A DNA stretch of 8,820 nucleotides from Prolixibacteraceae bacterium UBA6029 (GTDB lineage Bacteria > Bacteroidota > Bacteroidia > Bacteroidales > Prolixibacteraceae), in contig DIZL01000064.1 of NCBI GenBank assembly GCA_002429385.1, forward strand, positions 1 through 8,820, in the 5' to 3' direction. Within the stretch, counting starts at the first letter, position 1. Every line of letters starts with the position of its first letter. Both the position numbers and the translations under genes were made by a program. This document shows positions 6,482 through 8,820 of the stretch, piece by piece. The notes beneath the pieces were generated by a model. That model saw nothing but the letters and a program-made list of their open reading frames with translations. It did no database searches and was not told the origin of the DNA.

Positions 6482-6967
6482 TTTTCTTCAATTATTTCCC
6501 AATGTCCTCCAAGTTTTGGACCTTTTCTTGCAATTATTGCTGCATCTTTTAGCTTAGCCAGATATGTTTCAACTGTTCTTGGCGTTTTGCCAATTTCTTT
6601 TGCAATTTGCTGTGATGTAAATTCAGGATGATTCCAAATGATTTCAAAAGTTATCGCTATTTCATTTCCGAATTCTTTCCGAATTCATTCCGAAATCATT
6701 CCGAAATCATTCCGAATTTTCTGGCTGTTGATGGGTGAACATTGTAACTTCAACACCACCGTTCATTTCTTTAATTTCCGGTTCGGGTAATCCTGCCTCT
6801 TTACATGAGTTGATGATTTTAAGTGTACCGCGCCCCCAGGTGTCTATATAACCTGCAAAAAAACAAGCGTTCGCAATTAGTGGGTTACGTGGCCGTGAAT
6901 TGTGATCCGATTTCAGGTAATCATCGTGCCAACTTTGCTTGTATTCTATGTTTTGTTGTTGGTGCAT
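6478..6967 (-). pseudogene. Internally deleted and frameshifted Schlafen/AlbA_2-type ATP-binding regulator
   Basis: The beginning (MHQQQNIEYKQSWHDDYLK) is the start of an AlbA_2 domain, in which EYKxSW leads the conserved block. It then jumps directly to SRPRNPLIANACFFAGYIDTWGRGTLKII, a conserved C-terminal segment of the HATPase_c_4 part. The roughly 300 or more residues normally between them are missing. After GGVEVTMF the frame meets a TGA at 6707-6709 within an 11-bp tandem repeat. A winged helix (ITFEIIWNHPEFTSQQIAKE, then TPRTVETYLAKLKD and a GGHWEIIEEK wing) continues in another frame to the stop at 6478-6480. Full-length relatives are about 450-500 residues and are thought to act as regulators or defence proteins. 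This copy is dead. It lies between abiEii and the hsdR scar, in the same direction. Confidence 0.82.
6661..6716 (-). repeat. Tandem repeat of an 11-bp unit (one unit 12 bp)
   Basis: On the plus strand the units are a 12-bp TTCATTTCCGAA, then TTCTTTCCGAA, TTCATTCCGAA, ATCATTCCGAA and ATCATTCCGAA. In intact relatives this region encodes a repeated Phe-Gly-x-Glu linker with 12-bp (in-frame) units. Here four of the five are 11 bp, so each changes the reading frame, and this is where the Schlafen-like frame is lost. Confidence 0.85.
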
Positions 6968-6971
6968 CGTT

Positions 6972-7006
6972 TTTCTATTTTTTTCCAGTGAACTTCATTT
7001 TTCAGG
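6972..7006 (-). repeat. Second hsdR-start scar, after abiEii
   Basis: Two nucleotides after the abiEii stop, the minus strand reads CCTGAAAAATGAAGTTCACTG. The leading CCTGAAAA also ends rhuM just before the hsdR ATG. The match to 5273-5293 is exact over 21 nt, then degenerates over about 15 more. The frame from this ATG gives MKFTGKK and a stop (6975-6998). It is a short relic of an hsdR start that once followed abiEii. Confidence 0.7.
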
Positions 7007-7007
7007 G

Positions 7008-7985
7008 TCATAGTTTAATTGTCCAATTAATGCTTGTCAACCTGGCTTTTATCTTCTTTAATGTACTCAAAACCTCTTCATCACTGGGTAAATTGCCATA
7101 AACCATATTTTTAAAATCACCATAGTAGGCAAGCCTTAATTCATTCCAAACCTGATCTAAATCTTTAAACAGCAATGCTTCATTTGGATGGTGAATCAAC
7201 CACTGATTGTTATTCCTGAAACTCGCAATATCGTCATTGGCCACTTTGATCAACATTTCGTCAAAAGCTACTGACTGGAAGAAATCGTAGAATTCCGGTT
7301 GCTGCAACAGTTGGTGTAAATCGTAAGTATGTCTGATTTTCTGTTTTAAATCTTCAACAGGATTTTCGCCATACGAAAACCGGACAAGGCTCATTATTTT
7401 TTCACAAAGCGTTCGTACAGGTTCCAGCACACGAACATCAAAAGGCAGAAGACCATATTCCAGGGCAATCTGATCCTGTCCGTTCTTTTGCATCATTTCA
7501 CCTACCAGTGAACTTAGCTTTTTAGTGGTGCAGGGTTCGAAATAACCTAACCATGTAGCTTCAACCACAATTACATCACGCACTTGTCCGTAATTTCCCT
7601 GAAATTCTTTGCTGTAAGCATGTGCCGTTTTACGATTCATTCCCATTTTATGGGTTAATCCTTCTACATCTATCTCCGGAAGTACTGCATCTACTACCTT
7701 ACCAATGGTCCTGATTTTTGTTTTAAGTTGGTTGTCTGACTCACCTTCCCGTCTCAAAGCCACCAGGTCGATATCTTCTGAAAACCGGTCGATCATTTTG
7801 TAGCATTTCGATAAAGCTGTTCCCCCTTTGAAAACGGTGTCGCTTCCTATCGTATGATTGAAAATCGTATGCAAGGCATAAGTAACCCAATAGTCTTTTT
7901 CAATAAAGATGGGTAATATCTGCATCCGGTCAGAAGTGAACTGCACCGCTTGCCTGAAAAGGATTTTATTTTCGTGTAGCCTCAT
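7008..7985 (-). CDS. abiEii: AbiEii/AbiGii-family nucleotidyltransferase toxin
   Basis: This is the toxin of a type IV-class AbiE toxin-antitoxin system, which halts growth and can abort phage infection. Family members are nucleotidyltransferase-fold enzymes. Numbering from the ATG at 7985, the sequence shows an EKDYWV block (29-34), the nucleotidyltransferase motif KGGTALSK (53-60) followed by RFSEDIDL (67-74) with acidic E70, D71 and D73, the TLCEKI motif (192-197) and RHTYDL (218-223). All expected motifs are present, and 325 residues is a normal length. I prefer the start at 7985 because it overlaps the antitoxin stop by ATGA and gives the family-like N-terminus MRLHENK. An in-frame ATG at 7997 would add four residues. 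It is co-oriented and coupled with abiEi. Just downstream lies a scar of the hsdR start. Confidence 0.9.
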   Translation of the reverse strand: MRLHENKILFRQAVQFTSDRMQILPIFIEKDYWVTYALHTIFNHTIGSDTVFKGGTALSKCYKMIDRFSEDIDLVALRREGESDNQLKTKIRTIGKVVDAVLPEIDVEGLTHKMGMNRKTAHAYSKEFQGNYGQVRDVIVVEATWLGYFEPCTTKKLSSLVGEMMQKNGQDQIALEYGLLPFDVRVLEPVRTLCEKIMSLVRFSYGENPVEDLKQKIRHTYDLHQLLQQPEFYDFFQSVAFDEMLIKVANDDIASFRNNNQWLIHHPNEALLFKDLDQVWNELRLAYYGDFKNMVYGNLPSDEEVLSTLKKIKARLTSINWTIKL

Positions 7986-8707
7986 ACGATGTTCCATTTT
8001 TCGGTGGTGCTAAGTACTTTGTCAACACCTGCCAGTTTATATTTGCTGATTGGGTTCATCGTTTTGTAAAGCTGTTCGGTTAATGAATCTTGTTGCAACT
8101 CATCGAACAGGGCTCCTACTATGGCTTTGGTTGCCGGAGGATACTTTAATGCCAGCCGAACCAGTGTGCTTTTATCTTTCTCCGGTAAACTTTTAAGAAT
8201 GACTAACAGTCGCCTGCACGATGATTCGATTGTGGCATCGGGTATTTTTTTGATGTAGCGAGCAGCATCTAGTATTTGCAGCAAGGGAATATTTTCTTTG
8301 GTGATGGTGTTTTTTTGCCTGATAAACGAAATGGTGTAACGTTCGCGTTTGAAATTTGGCCTGATTTCGTTTTTGCCAATCTGTATGGTATTGCTTACCT
8401 GAGTAGTTAAGCCCAATTGATTGTAAATGCTGTAACCGGTAAGGTAACCGGTAATTTTCCCATCATCTTCCAATAAATCTTTTACAACCTGTGCCTGTTT
8501 GGGTAGAAGGTTACCAAAAGGTGTGTTTTCAGGTTTGTAGTATTTGCCTTTTGAAAGCTTGGCGATCTTACCAGATACGACCATTCGGTTGAGCGCTTTT
8601 ATCACCGCTTCCTTTTTATTCACCTCTGTGACAAAGTCGGCATAGGTGAACACATAGCCTTTCGGAAGTCTATCTATGGTAGTTGCTATGCAATCAGATA
8701 CTTTCAT
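7982..8707 (-). CDS. abiEi: AbiEi-family antitoxin / transcriptional repressor (DUF6088-like)
   Basis: This is the antitoxin partner of AbiEii. The N-terminal 60 residues form a winged helix (GYVFTYADFVTE, KKEAVIKALNRMVVSGKIAKLSKGKYY). A C-terminal domain containing YLTGYSIYNQLGLTTQVSNT and helical segments follows, as in AbiEi/DUF6088 proteins of Bacteroidota. At 241 residues it is full length. The ATG at 8705-8707 is chosen; an in-frame TTG just before it is less likely. In characterised AbiE systems the antitoxin binds inverted repeats upstream of its own gene and represses the operon. The inverted repeat at 8737-8770 is in the right place for this. The stop overlaps the toxin start, so the pair is coupled. 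Confidence 0.87.
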   Translation of the reverse strand: MKVSDCIATTIDRLPKGYVFTYADFVTEVNKKEAVIKALNRMVVSGKIAKLSKGKYYKPENTPFGNLLPKQAQVVKDLLEDDGKITGYLTGYSIYNQLGLTTQVSNTIQIGKNEIRPNFKRERYTISFIRQKNTITKENIPLLQILDAARYIKKIPDATIESSCRRLLVILKSLPEKDKSTLVRLALKYPPATKAIVGALFDELQQDSLTEQLYKTMNPISKYKLAGVDKVLSTTEKWNIV

Positions 8708-8723
8708 CAATTAATAATTTCTT

Positions 8724-8731
8724 CAAAAATA
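8724..8731 (-). promoter_or_regulatory. Candidate -7 box for abiEi
   Basis: On the minus strand TATTTTTG fits the Bacteroidota -7 consensus TAnnTTTG, 16 nt before the abiEi ATG. There is no good TTTG at the usual distance upstream, where the inverted repeat lies instead. This leaves a very short leader, so the assignment is tentative. Confidence 0.4.
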
Positions 8732-8736
8732 AATAA

Positions 8737-8770
8737 TTTGTCCAGTTATTTAGTTAATAAACTGGACAAA
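8737..8770. promoter_or_regulatory. 11-bp inverted repeat, likely AbiEi operator
   Basis: TTTGTCCAGTT (8737-8747) and its exact reverse complement AACTGGACAAA (8760-8770) are separated by 12 nt. The arm-to-arm distance is 23 nt, about two helix turns, which suits a dimer or two co-operating monomers. It sits between abiEi and the outward promoter at the right edge, so one bound repressor could affect both directions. The operator role is inferred from AbiEi autoregulation in known systems. Confidence 0.65.
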
Positions 8771-8782
8771 ATATTGAACGGA

Positions 8783-8814
8783 TTTGTAATTGTAACCTGG
8801 AACACCTATCTTTG
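8783..8814 (+). promoter_or_regulatory. Bacteroidota-type promoter pointing right
   Basis: TTTG (8783-8786) is followed after 20 nt by TATCTTTG (8807-8814), a full match to the -33 and -7 boxes of the Bacteroidota housekeeping sigma factor. It would drive a plus-strand gene beginning beyond the window, divergent from abiE. Confidence 0.65.
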
Positions 8815-8820
8815 CAGTTG

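Noticed and set aside
6823..7101. 92-codon plus-strand open frame
   Set aside because: It is antisense to the Schlafen remnant and the abiEii end, and the aromatic-rich translation reflects the AT-rich complementary strand.
8783..8820. Start of a further gene at the right edge
   Set aside because: Only a promoter pattern is visible; no start codon with usable coding sequence falls before position 8820.

Overview
The window looks like a phage-defence or accessory island from a member of the Bacteroidota. The support is AT-rich DNA with compact minus-strand genes, protein families typical of that phylum, and a good match to the Bacteroidota promoter pattern (TTTG, 20-nt gap, TATCTTTG) at the right edge. 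The genus cannot be read from the sequence.

Layout, left to right. An unrecognised plus-strand gene (64-855) is followed by a short plus-strand winged-helix ORF (1017-1289) that looks like the tail of a Schlafen/AlbA_2-type ATP-binding regulator. A palindrome lies before the convergent end of hsdR. Minus-strand hsdR (1431-5285) encodes the restriction/translocation subunit of a type I restriction system, and its start overlaps the stop of rhuM (5282-6286) by ATGA. Between rhuM and the next intact gene is a scar zone (6287-7007). It holds an internally deleted, frameshifted Schlafen/AlbA_2 gene and two partial copies of the hsdR 5' end. Then come abiEii (toxin nucleotidyltransferase) and abiEi (antitoxin/repressor), again overlapping by ATGA. 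An 11-bp inverted repeat lies in front of abiEi, and a promoter points right, out of the window.

The most remarkable object is hsdR itself. Its 1284 codons carry two in-frame insertions. Codons 608-836 encode a complete REP-associated tyrosine transposase (RAYT/Y1, HUH family) placed between helicase motifs IV and V. The segment is bounded by inverted REP-like hairpins, each with an outer CTGGGA. Codons 233-253 are a 63-bp pair of the same hairpins in inverted orientation, like a BIME. Both inserts begin and end at the same codon phase and keep the frame open. Removing them leaves about 1034 residues, a normal HsdR size with all nuclease and helicase motifs present. So a transposase and the repeats it is presumed to mobilise both sit, translated, inside a restriction enzyme.

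The second notable pattern is at the hsdR start. The sequence around this ATG recurs after the Schlafen remnant and after abiEii. This suggests that accessory defence genes were placed one after another immediately upstream of hsdR, each time leaving a piece of the hsdR start behind. No hsdM or hsdS is present here, so HsdR must pair with subunits encoded elsewhere or be orphaned.
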